Below the pieces are notes generated by a model. The model made no database searches, had not been told where the DNA came from, and saw only the letters and a list, made by a program, of their open reading frames with translations. Both the position numbers and the translations under genes were made by a program. From the IMG/VR virus record IMGVR_UViG_3300023202_000273, positions 1 through 55,443 of that record: DNA of 55,443 nucleotides; one strand, written 5' to 3'. The DNA is from a virus. Of this stretch, positions 40,382 to 49,684 are shown piece after piece; position 1 is the stretch's first letter, and each line of letters opens with the position of its first letter.

Positions 40382-41365
40382 CTATCTCCAGTCCACAAAT
40401 ACCCTCGTTGCCCTATATTGTTCAACGGTCATTTCAATTGAATCCCTCGGTATTACCGGTCTTTTGCATTTAAGAACGGCGTCTTGGTCCAGCAGCGCCA
40501 CCATGCCGGCTTTAAACGAATCGGCCTTCTCCTGGTCGAGGGACATCGTGCCGTCAGAGTTTGGCACAAAATGGCGGTTTACCAATATCGCCGCACTTCT
40601 GCGCATTATCGATGACACCCGTACAAGCTCCGTCTCAAGTTTTACTATATTGTCAACGACATCCATCGGAAGCGTCGTATTTGTCAGGACGTTAAAAGCG
40701 CCGAAAATCTGAGTCTTTTCGGGATTTATCATGTTGTCAATACTTGTAGTGATGTCACCATATTTGACATTGATCTCATCAACAAGGTGCTCTACCCTGA
40801 TGTCCGCATTGCAGTACACCGAAAGGCCAACATCTTTTGCCCGCATGCAGAAATCAACATCGTCGGTGACCACCGCCCGCTCATCGCCATGCTCGATCAC
40901 CCGCGCCCCGAAAAAAGGAAACTCGATCCCCTCTGCAGCAGGGCGAGAAATGTATAGCATGCCGGTCCCATGCCAGTCGACCTCGACAATCCCCTTCTGA
41001 TCAACCGGCAAAAAATCACCGTTCCATCCTGCCCCTTTTCCCTTGTCAAAATAACCGGCACAAAGTCTGTTTTTATACGCCTGCCGGTAAGCCCCTCCGA
41101 TAATATTCCGACCGCTTTCAACCAATGCGTCCAACTGCGATACCGTAAACTCCATGTCGTGGTCGATCGTTATGTAGCCATCAAAATCACCAAGTACTTT
41201 TTTATGCGGATCTTCTGACATCAGAGAGTTTCTCGCGCTCGATATGTAAGTGCTCGACGCCCTGGCGCATACGTACCGACCAGTCTCGGTGGCCCGCTTG
41301 ATCGACAATTCAGTCTGCGGGCTAATCATTTCGTGCTTGTAGTACGGTAAACATATTTTAACCAT
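40382..41365 (-). CDS. Glycosyltransferase in the tail module (GT-A fold)
   Basis: The N-terminus (KICLPYYKHEMISPQTELSI) and ARNSLMSEDPHKKVLG resemble family 2-type glycosyltransferases; the DxD site is FDGYITIDHDMEF (around residue 66). A central HGTGMLYISRPA segment and EVDWHGTG fit the acceptor side. The C-terminal 100 residues add a helical extension. It sits between the tail fibre-like gene and the holin-like gene, so a virion or tail protein may be its target. ATG 41365 follows AGGAGGACAAA. Confidence 0.78.
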   Translation of the reverse strand: MVKICLPYYKHEMISPQTELSIKRATETGRYVCARASSTYISSARNSLMSEDPHKKVLGDFDGYITIDHDMEFTVSQLDALVESGRNIIGGAYRQAYKNRLCAGYFDKGKGAGWNGDFLPVDQKGIVEVDWHGTGMLYISRPAAEGIEFPFFGARVIEHGDERAVVTDDVDFCMRAKDVGLSVYCNADIRVEHLVDEINVKYGDITTSIDNMINPEKTQIFGAFNVLTNTTLPMDVVDNIVKLETELVRVSSIMRRSAAILVNRHFVPNSDGTMSLDQEKADSFKAGMVALLDQDAVLKCKRPVIPRDSIEMTVEQYRATRVFVDWR

Positions 41366-41381
41366 TTTGTCCTCCTGAGAC

Positions 41382-42860
41382 CTATGTTAATGCTGCGACA
41401 TCATACCATGTGCCGCCGTTAGACATTTTCAGTGTTCCATTTGCACTTTCATTTAGATCAAGCCAGAATTCCGCTGTGCCTGCTGAGAATGGTGCCGTGT
41501 TGCCGGAGTAGCACTGTATTGTTGCCGACGAACCGGTTACCTTCAGGCCCTCTGCGGTAAACTCAACATTCTTAGTGCCATCGACATGCATCGATACGAT
41601 GCCGCCGGAAGTGGCATGAAGCTCAACATCTGATACGTCAAACACAGAATCTGGATCACCAATTTTTACCGATATGCTACCGGGCGTTCCGGTGGCATGT
41701 TCTCCGCGGAAAAACACATTGTTGTTTTGATTCATCTCCACTTTATCAGAATCGCCGATTGACATAAAGATATCATCGGTCGCCAAAAGACTGAGGCCTC
41801 CAGAGGAGGCTTCAATAGTCAGATCCCCGGATGCCAGCTCAATCAAGTGGTCCGCTCCGCTTTCACTGATCTCGAAATCGCTGGCCATCTTGAACGAATT
41901 GCCGGTCACTATGGTGAAGTCGCTAAAATTAACCTTGGCAACCGTCGTGTCAAAGTGAGAAAAAGCAATCGCCTCGCCGGTCTCGCTGTTCAGCCTCAAT
42001 ACACGATTCGATGCGCTTATGCGGTAATCAAACCCGCCCGCGCTTTCTATTTTGAACGAAGCGCCGGCAATATTTACATTGTCATCGTAGATCGTTATTC
42101 CGTTGTTCGACGTGTCTGAATACATGCTTATTGATTCAGTGGCCCCAACAGTCACAACCAGGTCGCGACCGCCAGAAACATCGATGTCGAACTCGCCAGC
42201 CCCATCCTCCGAAAACGTAACGTCGGTCCCTATTTTGAAGTCCCCAAAAACAGTTACAGCGCCGCTGGTCAACCCGCCTGCAATCCGAAGTATCTCTGTG
42301 CTCACCGCACTGACATCACCATAAATGCTCACATCGCCGTCTGATCCGCTTTTTATGTCAACGTCGATAAAAGCGGATCCGCCCTCCCCGCCTCCAAGAG
42401 TCAGGACACCCGCAGATGTATCAAATTCAATCATCCGACCATCGGCAGAGTCAAGGCGGTAGTCGTTCCCGCTAACATCGATTACATAGTTTTTGCTTGA
42501 CGTAGATACTGCGTATTCTGCCGACGACCCATCATACGTCACATCGTCATGGACAAAATCAACATCAGCACCGAGCGTCATTACCTCGGTGTCTGTATCA
42601 TATGCGAGTTTAGAGTCAAAAGAAATTTCGGACGTGGTTCCGTCTTTGACAAACGGCACGTATCCTTTCCCGTACGACGTGGAGGCGTTGACCCTCAAGT
42701 CCGCATAGTAGTCGCTCCCGCCGGTCGGTCGCCAAACGCTGCGGAGCGAATCTGATCCCCAGCCATGTTGCCCCGGCTGCAGCCCCAGTTCAACAAGGCT
42801 GGGCGTTTTTAGCTGTGCCTCGGTCGCCTCTATCTGCAAAATCTGTCTTGGTGATGCCAT
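41382..42860 (-). CDS. Tail-fibre-like protein (492 aa)
   Basis: Beta-rich with frequent Asp/Gly/Ser turns in repeats of about 15-20 residues (DVSIYGDVSAVSTEILRIAG; SGGRDLVVTVGATESISMYS), probably a parallel beta or triple-stranded beta fibre. The C-terminal segment (GTLKMSNGGTWYDVAALT) resembles a fibre tip or chaperone-processed end. It may be the shaft to which receptor-binding proteins attach. ATG 42860 follows GGATAACC. Confidence 0.65.
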   Translation of the reverse strand: MASPRQILQIEATEAQLKTPSLVELGLQPGQHGWGSDSLRSVWRPTGGSDYYADLRVNASTSYGKGYVPFVKDGTTSEISFDSKLAYDTDTEVMTLGADVDFVHDDVTYDGSSAEYAVSTSSKNYVIDVSGNDYRLDSADGRMIEFDTSAGVLTLGGGEGGSAFIDVDIKSGSDGDVSIYGDVSAVSTEILRIAGGLTSGAVTVFGDFKIGTDVTFSEDGAGEFDIDVSGGRDLVVTVGATESISMYSDTSNNGITIYDDNVNIAGASFKIESAGGFDYRISASNRVLRLNSETGEAIAFSHFDTTVAKVNFSDFTIVTGNSFKMASDFEISESGADHLIELASGDLTIEASSGGLSLLATDDIFMSIGDSDKVEMNQNNNVFFRGEHATGTPGSISVKIGDPDSVFDVSDVELHATSGGIVSMHVDGTKNVEFTAEGLKVTGSSATIQCYSGNTAPFSAGTAEFWLDLNESANGTLKMSNGGTWYDVAALT

Positions 42861-42869
42861 GGTTATCCT

Positions 42870-44981
42870 TTACGTTACGTAAACGCCGCCCTGATTCTGT
42901 ATAATGTCTTCCCCTGGGCTAAATGCATCGCCGCCCGTGTCCTGCCAGATGTCTTCTATCGGGCTAAATGCATCTCCGCCCGTGTCCTGGATGATTGCTG
43001 CTATCACGGACTCGCGGTTATAAAACCACAGGATGTAGCCGGCGCCTTCCTCATACACCCCGATGACCTCGTACGATGAGTCAATGAGTCTCAGGAATTT
43101 TGCCACAGACTCAAGCCCGGTGCGCTGGTCTGTTTCGAACGACGCGCTTGACCATTTGTACCCATCAAATGCTCGCACACGAGGTTCTGTGGTAACGGCG
43201 TAAATCAACGATTCACCCTTGTGTGCAATCGATTTCCAGTGGTACACACCGATGTTTATATCCGACTGTGGTGGAGGGTTGAGCTTGAACACGCTCTCAC
43301 CGGCAAGTCCGCTGCCGACATCCAGGTAAACATTGAGCGGTATCGGTATCATCGATCGGGGGCACGCGATTGCAATGATAGACGGGAACTCGATAATGTC
43401 CCTGATTTTATCCGATATCTCAATCTCCTGGATAACAGGCAAATAGTGCCCCAGGTTGTACTGCTTATCGCCATACTGCGAATAGTAATACTGCGTATCG
43501 TCGCGCTCTGCAACTATAAGAAACCCAGAGCTGATCCCGCCGGTGTTCGAATCTGGTAAAGGCTCGAAAAACCGGCGTGGGAAATACAGCGGGCTGGCTG
43601 CGGCAATACGCTGTTGCATCCCTTGGTCTGACAGATATGTAAATGCAGCCAGATCAACCCCAACTGCATCGTCCGGGAATATGTCATTAAATTTGCGGCT
43701 AAAATTACCGGTTGTCGGCCGCAGTGTTCCGGCCCCGGACCATGTGTCGGATTCACCGACGGTAACCGTGTCTGCATCGGTGTAGCCCGTTATCAGCAAA
43801 AATTTACCATCGTCGCGGATGTAGTAATCCCCAACGTCTGACGCTTGGAACGTCTGGCCGGCAGTCCTCGTTACCGTCGTACCGCTCTGGGATGCCTGCT
43901 GCAACCTACCACCCCCAAGTGACAGGTACAGCGTCGAACTCCCACTTAGGCCGGCAGAAACAATCGCATTCGCCCCATTCAGGTCTTGGATAATCGCAAC
44001 ATTGCCGCCAGTGTCAGTGACAGTGTTCCCAACGTCTGAGTACTCGAAAGCGTTAACCCCGGATGCTGGCGTCAGCTCGGTGCCCGGTCCATCAGATGTG
44101 ACCTTGAACGCCTTCGCCACCGGGATGTCATCAACCCACGCAAACAGACCTTCCAAGTTTCCTACGCCGTTCTGTGCATCGATCCCGCCTGAATTGCGTC
44201 CGATGTTTTTGGTGCGATATACCGAGAAATGAGACACACCTCCAACGCCATCGGGTACCGTGTATCCGGATGAGATAAACTCAATGAAGACGCCACCCTC
44301 GTAAACTCCCACCGGGTCACTGAAAAAGACCTCGCCATAATCCTTGGTCGATCCGTCTGCCTGTGACGTGCCGGTTTCATACACCAGCTCCGCGTCTGTG
44401 CGGTCCCGGTTGCCGGAGCCTCCCAAAAACGACAGCGCGTAAATGTAATGGTACCCGTACACCAGCCCGGCGTCGATGTCCTCAGATACATCGGTCACAA
44501 TATCACTGGGGATAGGCATGTTTATCTGACGCATATAGATCGTATCAGCGTCCAGATGGACCCGGAATATCCCAGATGAAGTCAAGATTATCGCGTCGTC
44601 ACCAAAGGCCAGAATCTTGCTCTCGCCGGTAGGCGTCGAGTCAGAGGTATTGATTACCTCCACGAATGCATCAATGGCCTTGTTGGTCCAGTACACCGCA
44701 GATCCAATATGCCATACCAGCTTATCCTGCCCGCGATGATCAAGTGGAGTACCCTGAACATCTCCCGCCGGCATCGAGGTGGATGTGTATAGCCGTGTGC
44801 CTGATCGCACCCCGGCCCATTGCCGGTGGTCGTTGATGTTTATGTTTCGCTGAGAATACTCAGGGGGAAGCTCAGACGCAGGTGGCCCATCGATCATGCC
44901 AAAGAATTCGGTATGACGTGCCTTTATTTCACGCTCGCCCTGTGGCAGCGTTGCCGGCGTTCTGAGTCTGCCCCTTCCCAT
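42870..44981 (-). CDS. Beta-rich tail/connector-complex protein (703 aa), P22 gp10-like by position
   Basis: The protein is almost entirely beta strands with Gly/Asp turns, containing blade-like segments (DKLVWHIGSAVYWTNKAI; YHWKSIAHKGESLIYAVTTE) that suggest a propeller. In P22-like phages the gene after the adaptor encodes the tail hub or packaged-DNA stabilisation protein, which fits this position. The last 30 residues repeat IQDTGGDAFSP and WQDTGGDAFSP. Identity with P22 gp10 is not shown; only the position and fold class support it. Confidence 0.55.
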   Translation of the reverse strand: MGRGRLRTPATLPQGEREIKARHTEFFGMIDGPPASELPPEYSQRNININDHRQWAGVRSGTRLYTSTSMPAGDVQGTPLDHRGQDKLVWHIGSAVYWTNKAIDAFVEVINTSDSTPTGESKILAFGDDAIILTSSGIFRVHLDADTIYMRQINMPIPSDIVTDVSEDIDAGLVYGYHYIYALSFLGGSGNRDRTDAELVYETGTSQADGSTKDYGEVFFSDPVGVYEGGVFIEFISSGYTVPDGVGGVSHFSVYRTKNIGRNSGGIDAQNGVGNLEGLFAWVDDIPVAKAFKVTSDGPGTELTPASGVNAFEYSDVGNTVTDTGGNVAIIQDLNGANAIVSAGLSGSSTLYLSLGGGRLQQASQSGTTVTRTAGQTFQASDVGDYYIRDDGKFLLITGYTDADTVTVGESDTWSGAGTLRPTTGNFSRKFNDIFPDDAVGVDLAAFTYLSDQGMQQRIAAASPLYFPRRFFEPLPDSNTGGISSGFLIVAERDDTQYYYSQYGDKQYNLGHYLPVIQEIEISDKIRDIIEFPSIIAIACPRSMIPIPLNVYLDVGSGLAGESVFKLNPPPQSDINIGVYHWKSIAHKGESLIYAVTTEPRVRAFDGYKWSSASFETDQRTGLESVAKFLRLIDSSYEVIGVYEEGAGYILWFYNRESVIAAIIQDTGGDAFSPIEDIWQDTGGDAFSPGEDIIQNQGGVYVT

Positions 44982-45154
44982 TATGCTGGCTTCGTATTGC
45001 CTGTGGGTGCATCAAAACCCTTTTTCTTTCCCGCCCGGTCAGGGTTGGGCTGCCCGGGCACCATCGTATTTACCACGGTCCGTCCGACACGAGATCCATT
45101 GCCATATCCCGCCGCCATACCAGTGCGGTCCGGTCGATCATATTCCTTTTTCAT
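44981..45154 (-). CDS. Small Gly-rich structural protein (57 aa)
   Basis: ATG 45154-45152 follows AAAGGAGCTGGT and the stop overlaps the next gene's ATG (TAATG). The product is Gly/Lys-rich and basic (MKKEYDRPDRTGMAAGYGNG; AGKKKGFDAPTGNTKPA). Such mini-proteins between connector genes are often head-completion or fibre-attachment pieces. Confidence 0.6.
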   Translation of the reverse strand: MKKEYDRPDRTGMAAGYGNGSRVGRTVVNTMVPGQPNPDRAGKKKGFDAPTGNTKPA

Positions 45155-45164
45155 ACCAGCTCCT

Positions 45165-45851
45165 TTATCCTAATCTCGAAAAATAACCAGCGTTGTCCCA
45201 TGACTGATGCTCCTCGCGCCACGGAGTGCGACTCAGGCGCGCCTGGGCACCTCGGTTCATTTCTGATCGTATCTTTCGAAAACCGCGCTCCAGATCAACG
45301 TGCTTGCGCTCTGTGACCCCGTACTCCTCCGATGCAAACATCTGAACCACAATATCCCGCACCAAATAATGCAGGTGCTCCGGGATCTGCAGCTCATCTT
45401 CCAAGGTTTCAATTTCATTCGGCTCGATCGTATACAGATGCAAATATTTGTCGGTTGACGTCCCAGGGTCCTGTTCGAATATCACCGTCGGGTCAGTGCC
45501 TGCGGTGCGATCAACCGTGCGAACCGGCACCTCATGGTACCCGCGGTTCGAGAAATAATACTCCCGGCGCGGACCAATCGGCCTTTGCCGGGATAGATTG
45601 CGATACTGCTGGTCACGCGTGTAGACGAACAGGGTCCTCCGGCAATTCGATGGCGCAGTATACGAATATACCCCCGCTGTGGTTGCCAAATACGGAGGCA
45701 GCCCGGTAGACGGGTCGATGTATATAAACTGCTCAGAATCGCTGCTGTAAACGATCCGATGCACCTCGTTATAGCGAGCAAGGATTTGCTCTCTCGAATA
45801 ATTCGGGAGCAAATCCTTCAGAAAGCCTATGTTCTGCCGCGTCGTTGGCAT
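45165..45851 (-). CDS. Head-tail adaptor-like protein (228 aa)
   Basis: The ATG overlaps the upstream stop (TGATG). The first half is helical and then turns into a beta stretch (SEQFIYIDPSTGLPPYLATT); the C-terminal half is helical with LHYLVRDIVVQMFASEEYGV and an Arg-rich end (RGFRKIRSEMNRGAQARL). Size and gene position, after the coat gene and before the tail hub, fit a P22 gp4-like portal-attached adaptor. No direct motif proves it. Confidence 0.5.
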   Translation of the reverse strand: MPTTRQNIGFLKDLLPNYSREQILARYNEVHRIVYSSDSEQFIYIDPSTGLPPYLATTAGVYSYTAPSNCRRTLFVYTRDQQYRNLSRQRPIGPRREYYFSNRGYHEVPVRTVDRTAGTDPTVIFEQDPGTSTDKYLHLYTIEPNEIETLEDELQIPEHLHYLVRDIVVQMFASEEYGVTERKHVDLERGFRKIRSEMNRGAQARLSRTPWREEHQSWDNAGYFSRLG

Positions 45852-46654
45852 CAGTCTACCACCAGTTCCTCTTTTTCGCGGATGATACGAACGAGCTCTT
45901 CCCGTTTAGCTGTCCGCGGAAAAGAAATGTTTTTTGCCGAGCAGTACTTGACCAAGTCGTTCCGGCTCATGTCGGCGAAGCTCACCACGTCGCCCGTGGG
46001 CTGGACTGGATCTGATGCATTGACAGCAGGATCGCCAGAGATGCCGGCAAGCAGGCGTTTTTCGCGCTCTGCTATTTCCTGCTCACGCCGTGCCAACTCC
46101 ATCTCGCGCTTGTTGAACGCGATCTCGTCCGACTTGTAATCACGGGTCGGCAACGGCGCGGGGCGCGATGGGCTTACCTCGTGGCGACGTCCGTGCATCC
46201 GACGCAATCGCGCCTCATGGTACTCTCGATCAGCGGTGCTGAGGTTAGCCCACATTTCGTCGGACAACTTTTTGATCTCCGCGTCGTGGATACGGTCTTG
46301 GATGATCCACAGCCCGTCGCGGTATGAGCTGGCCATCTTTGTCATGTTTCGCTCTGTCTTCGCCACGAGCGCGATGTATGGGCCATTGCGCATAGAACGC
46401 CGGAAAACGGCGCTCCCGCTTTTGCGATACGATACCTTTGGTCCATTGCGCGTCATACTGATAATGGCGTCCTCATATCCTGCTATTTTTTGCCCCTCTG
46501 TACACGGATGCAGCGAGCTACTACGCCACTGCAACCTGACAACCTCAAACGGTTTGCCGTATTCATCGATCGATCCGATGGCCTGCTCGATAATGTCCTC
46601 TGCCGTTGGGCCGCCTCGGCGTGCCGGTCTGGCGTCTCTGCAAATAATCACCAT
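45851..46654 (-). CDS. Protein with a C-terminal SAP/HeH-like domain (267 aa)
   Basis: The N-terminal 150 residues are of unknown family, with many Arg/Lys and a CRDARPARRGGPT opening. A long helix (FNKREMELARREQEIAEREKRLL) forms a coiled coil, and the last 40 residues, MSRNDLVKYCSAKNISFPRT, show the HeH/SAP-type helix-extended-helix found in phage and nuclear DNA-binding proteins. It lies just after the coat gene, so it may link DNA to the capsid or tail. ATG 46654 follows AGGAGGAC. Confidence 0.6.
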   Translation of the reverse strand: MVIICRDARPARRGGPTAEDIIEQAIGSIDEYGKPFEVVRLQWRSSSLHPCTEGQKIAGYEDAIISMTRNGPKVSYRKSGSAVFRRSMRNGPYIALVAKTERNMTKMASSYRDGLWIIQDRIHDAEIKKLSDEMWANLSTADREYHEARLRRMHGRRHEVSPSRPAPLPTRDYKSDEIAFNKREMELARREQEIAEREKRLLAGISGDPAVNASDPVQPTGDVVSFADMSRNDLVKYCSAKNISFPRTAKREELVRIIREKEELVVD

Positions 46655-46678
46655 GTCCTCCTGGACTTATTAGAATTG

Positions 46679-46701
46679 AAAAAGGAGGGAGTCGCCTCCC
46701 C
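46679..46701 (-). terminator. Intrinsic terminator after the coat gene
   Basis: On the minus strand GGGAG and CTCCC pair around a GCGA loop, the stem extends by two outer pairs, and a T5 run follows. A terminator behind the major capsid gene is common, since coat protein needs the highest expression. Some read-through would be needed for the genes that follow, as no promoter was recognised between them. Confidence 0.7.
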
Positions 46702-46710
46702 CCTCATTTG

Positions 46711-48054
46711 TTACGACGTCGGCAACGACTGGTAGTTGGTTAACTCAGGCGGGTTGCCAAACGGCAGAATGATAGATCCATCCTGCTGTACGCCCGTGTC
46801 ATCGGATGGCCCGGCAACATTGGTCACATCGTTGTCGAACGTGACCTGTTTGATGCCGACGGAGCAGAAAATGCCCGATCCGAAGAACTTGTCATACTGC
46901 TCGTAATCCCATTCCCAATGGAAGCCCTCGGGCATCCACTCGCAACAGGCAGCCTGTCCGAGCAGGAATCCAACCTGGATGCCAGCGGCCGATTTATCAC
47001 GCGGATCACTGGACCCATCGTCGGCACGTCCCATGGCACGATACTGCGCAACCATGGTGTAGTCTACCGCCGAGTCGCTCTTGAACGATCCGGAGTTAAC
47101 TACCCCACCGCCGATAGTCAGGGTCGGGTACCGCTGGTCTTCACAGATCCGCAGTCCACCAACCTGGCCGATAAGACCCGGGAACATCATCTTGGTTTCC
47201 TTGTCAAACCCGCTTGCATCACGCCATACGGTTCCAAGGTTGCCGTTCTGAACAACGCTCTTGAGCCACCGGCACTGCGGCGTCGGTAGGACAACAACAT
47301 ACCCATCGGTTCCATCTTCGAAATCGATCGGGGTAATGAATTGCTCGGTGCGTGCCCACTCTTCCAGCCGCTGGAGATAGGTGACGTTACATGCACCATT
47401 AATGTCGGCGCCGGCAAGGTCGGCCTCATCGATTCGCTGCACGATCGTGTCAATCCAGTCAAACCGGTCGCGGCGATAGGTGCCGTTCGCAGTCCCAACC
47501 TGGTTGGCGTTGGTCGTGTTCGGAATGTACCAGTTAACCCCAAAACGCGGAGTCAGGAAGTGAGGCGCATCTTCCAGGTTTTCACTGTGAGATTCCAGCA
47601 ACGCCTGACGACGCATTTTGCCGAAATATTGCTTGTAATACTTGGTGAGTGCCTCCACCCTGTATTCGAAAATCTGGTAGGGCGCTTTGTCCCGTGCATA
47701 CACACCGTAAGCCTGGTTGGTCGTTGCATGCGAGATGTCGGTATATTCCATCCGAAACGACTTGGTGCCGATTTCTTCTTCGGAACCACGCTGGTCAGCG
47801 TCGGAGCCGATGGTCGGCGCACCGGACAATTCCTTCAGCATGCCTACCTTGACGGTGCGGCCTTCATCGGCTTCTGCCGACAGCTTCAGGTAAATTGCGT
47901 TCGGCAACGCAGGCGGCTCTTCGGATGTCGAATTGATATACTCGGATGAGAGCATATCAAAGATATCGTTCGGCAAATATTCCCGCTGCATCCGGGTTTC
48001 GTAAATCTCAATCTGCAGGCTTTCCTGTAGTTGAGTCGGGCGTGTGATAGACAT
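46711..48054 (-). CDS. Major capsid protein (447 aa)
   Basis: Position (after portal and scaffold, terminator behind it) and size mark this as coat. The sequence begins SITRPTQLQESLQIEIYETR and shows a long beta-rich middle (DFEDGTDGYVVVLPTPQCRW) and an MFPGLIGQVGGLRICEDQRY segment. This resembles N4-like or DUF4043-type HK97-fold capsids and not the P22 coat. ATG 48054 follows GGAGGAATAACC, a strong ribosome site suited to a heavily made protein. The exact family needs a profile search. Confidence 0.85.
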   Translation of the reverse strand: MSITRPTQLQESLQIEIYETRMQREYLPNDIFDMLSSEYINSTSEEPPALPNAIYLKLSAEADEGRTVKVGMLKELSGAPTIGSDADQRGSEEEIGTKSFRMEYTDISHATTNQAYGVYARDKAPYQIFEYRVEALTKYYKQYFGKMRRQALLESHSENLEDAPHFLTPRFGVNWYIPNTTNANQVGTANGTYRRDRFDWIDTIVQRIDEADLAGADINGACNVTYLQRLEEWARTEQFITPIDFEDGTDGYVVVLPTPQCRWLKSVVQNGNLGTVWRDASGFDKETKMMFPGLIGQVGGLRICEDQRYPTLTIGGGVVNSGSFKSDSAVDYTMVAQYRAMGRADDGSSDPRDKSAAGIQVGFLLGQAACCEWMPEGFHWEWDYEQYDKFFGSGIFCSVGIKQVTFDNDVTNVAGPSDDTGVQQDGSIILPFGNPPELTNYQSLPTS

Positions 48055-48070
48055 GGTTATTCCTCCTGCC

Positions 48071-49405
48071 CTACAGTTTCATCTTGACGCCGAGCTTGTC
48101 GGCAAGCCTGCGCATCTCATCTGCCTGGTTGGACTGCTCCCAGGTAGTCAAGGGCTCACGGTTGCCGCGTGCGTGCTTGTCAACCAGTGGTCGGTAGACC
48201 TTGGTGAACAAATACTCGAACCGCTCTGCGTCATTCTGAGGATCGTTGCCCTCCGGAATATTTCTGGGGTTTTCCATATGCCCAGATGCCGGTGGGGCAT
48301 CAACCACATTGCTGTCGGGCTGATGTAAAAGATTGTTTGCGACCTGATCCCGCTGACCCTGTGTCGGCCGGAACAAGCCAAGTTCGTTTTCAAGACCAGC
48401 ATCCACCGCGGCGGCACGAAGTCCAAGCCTGCGTTTCGGGATGCCAGATGTATCGTATGCCCTCTGTACGACCTTGACGATGTTTTTGTACACCTGCTTG
48501 TCACGATCCGGCAGGTTTTCAAAGCTGGCTCGCGCCGCTTCGTCGCCTGAATTAGACTGCGTCAAATAGGTATCAATCGTCTCGATCGGTACGGAAGTCG
48601 TGAGGCCATGGCTGCGCTGAAAATCAGAGACGTCCGCCCACAAGCCAGACCAGCCGTTCTCCAAAGCAGCCTGCTGGCTACTCTTTTGCGCTTGGTTGAC
48701 ATAATCATATGCAGGACGAACTTTCCCTTCGACATCGTCGATCTTTTTCTGCAGCTCGCTGATTTTCGAGTAGGCCATCTGGCTCATCTCGTAAACCTTT
48801 TGCTGGTATTCCCGAGTATCTTTTTCATACTTCGGGTCAATCGATCCGTCTTCATAGTCATTCGGGTCGGGGAGCTTAGGCAATACTGATGCTTTCTGCT
48901 CCTTACCGTTTTTCTCGGGGTCGGGCTTCGCAGTAAGGCTGTTGATCTTTTCCTCAAGTGCCTTGACCTTGTCGCCCAACTGCCCGCGCTCCGCATTCAG
49001 CGTATCTAACTGGCGCCGCGTCTTACCGTAGCTTTCAGATAGACGCTCGTTAATCTCCCGCTGCTCCTTCAAGGCCGCAGCCAGAGCTTCTGGGGACTCA
49101 TACCCGGCATTTGCCGGTTCATCGCTCGGCTCTGGGGCAGGCGGATTATCTGCGCTTGCTCCCTCCTCCGGGCGTTCTTCTGGCTCATTTTCGCCTTGTT
49201 CTGCCGGCGCGCCACTTAAATCAGCGGCGATCTTTTTGCGCTCATCGCTGCCCGGCTCCATGCCAACGAATCGCGCGAACTGGGCATACTCAGGCCCGTT
49301 AACCGGGACCGCGTCACGAAAACTTCTATCAGCTTTCATGCGTGCCCTGATTTCGTCCTGAGTCAGATTTACCAGTTCGTAGTAGTTCAACGACGTTGAT
49401 GTCAT
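48071..49405 (-). CDS. Scaffold-like protein (444 aa)
   Basis: I start at ATG 49405-49403, 6 bases after GGAG, rather than the ATG at 49417, which has no ribosome site. The protein is acidic and very helical: a Pro/Glu/Ala-rich region (about 65-100), then a long coiled coil (ALKEQREINERLSESYGKTR; KVKALEEKINSLTAKPD) and a C-terminal domain with basic patches (EMRRLADKLGVKMKL), the layout of phage scaffold proteins, whose basic end binds coat. It sits directly upstream of the coat gene. Confidence 0.75.
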   Translation of the reverse strand: MTSTSLNYYELVNLTQDEIRARMKADRSFRDAVPVNGPEYAQFARFVGMEPGSDERKKIAADLSGAPAEQGENEPEERPEEGASADNPPAPEPSDEPANAGYESPEALAAALKEQREINERLSESYGKTRRQLDTLNAERGQLGDKVKALEEKINSLTAKPDPEKNGKEQKASVLPKLPDPNDYEDGSIDPKYEKDTREYQQKVYEMSQMAYSKISELQKKIDDVEGKVRPAYDYVNQAQKSSQQAALENGWSGLWADVSDFQRSHGLTTSVPIETIDTYLTQSNSGDEAARASFENLPDRDKQVYKNIVKVVQRAYDTSGIPKRRLGLRAAAVDAGLENELGLFRPTQGQRDQVANNLLHQPDSNVVDAPPASGHMENPRNIPEGNDPQNDAERFEYLFTKVYRPLVDKHARGNREPLTTWEQSNQADEMRRLADKLGVKMKL

Positions 49406-49432
49406 GTTGTTCTCCATAAATTTGGGTAAAGG

Positions 49433-49675
49433 TTACATCTTCGCTTTACTGGTATAAACCGACTTGCCCACTTTTTTCCCGCCGGTGTTCGTGGCGGTGT
49501 GGACATGCGGCATACCTTCCAGGTTACTTTCAACATTCCCGGCGATGTTCATGCCGGAATCGCGCTGACGGATTACTCGCCCGGATGTCTGGGCGCTGGA
49601 TGTCGGGTGACTACGGCCGCCTTTCGGCATGGTCGTGTCAATCGGCTTCCCGTGGCGTGCATCGTTGTAAGCCAT
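49433..49675 (-). CDS. Small hypothetical protein (80 aa)
   Basis: ATG 49675 follows AAGGAGCACGC. The sequence is basic and Gly/Ser/Thr-rich with no hydrophobic core (GRSHPTSSAQTSGRVIRQRD; ATNTGGKKVGKSVYTSKAKM), so it is probably disordered alone. It lies between portal and scaffold, and could bind DNA or the portal. No family was recognised. Confidence 0.6.
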   Translation of the reverse strand: MAYNDARHGKPIDTTMPKGGRSHPTSSAQTSGRVIRQRDSGMNIAGNVESNLEGMPHVHTATNTGGKKVGKSVYTSKAKM

Positions 49676-49684
49676 GCGTGCTCC

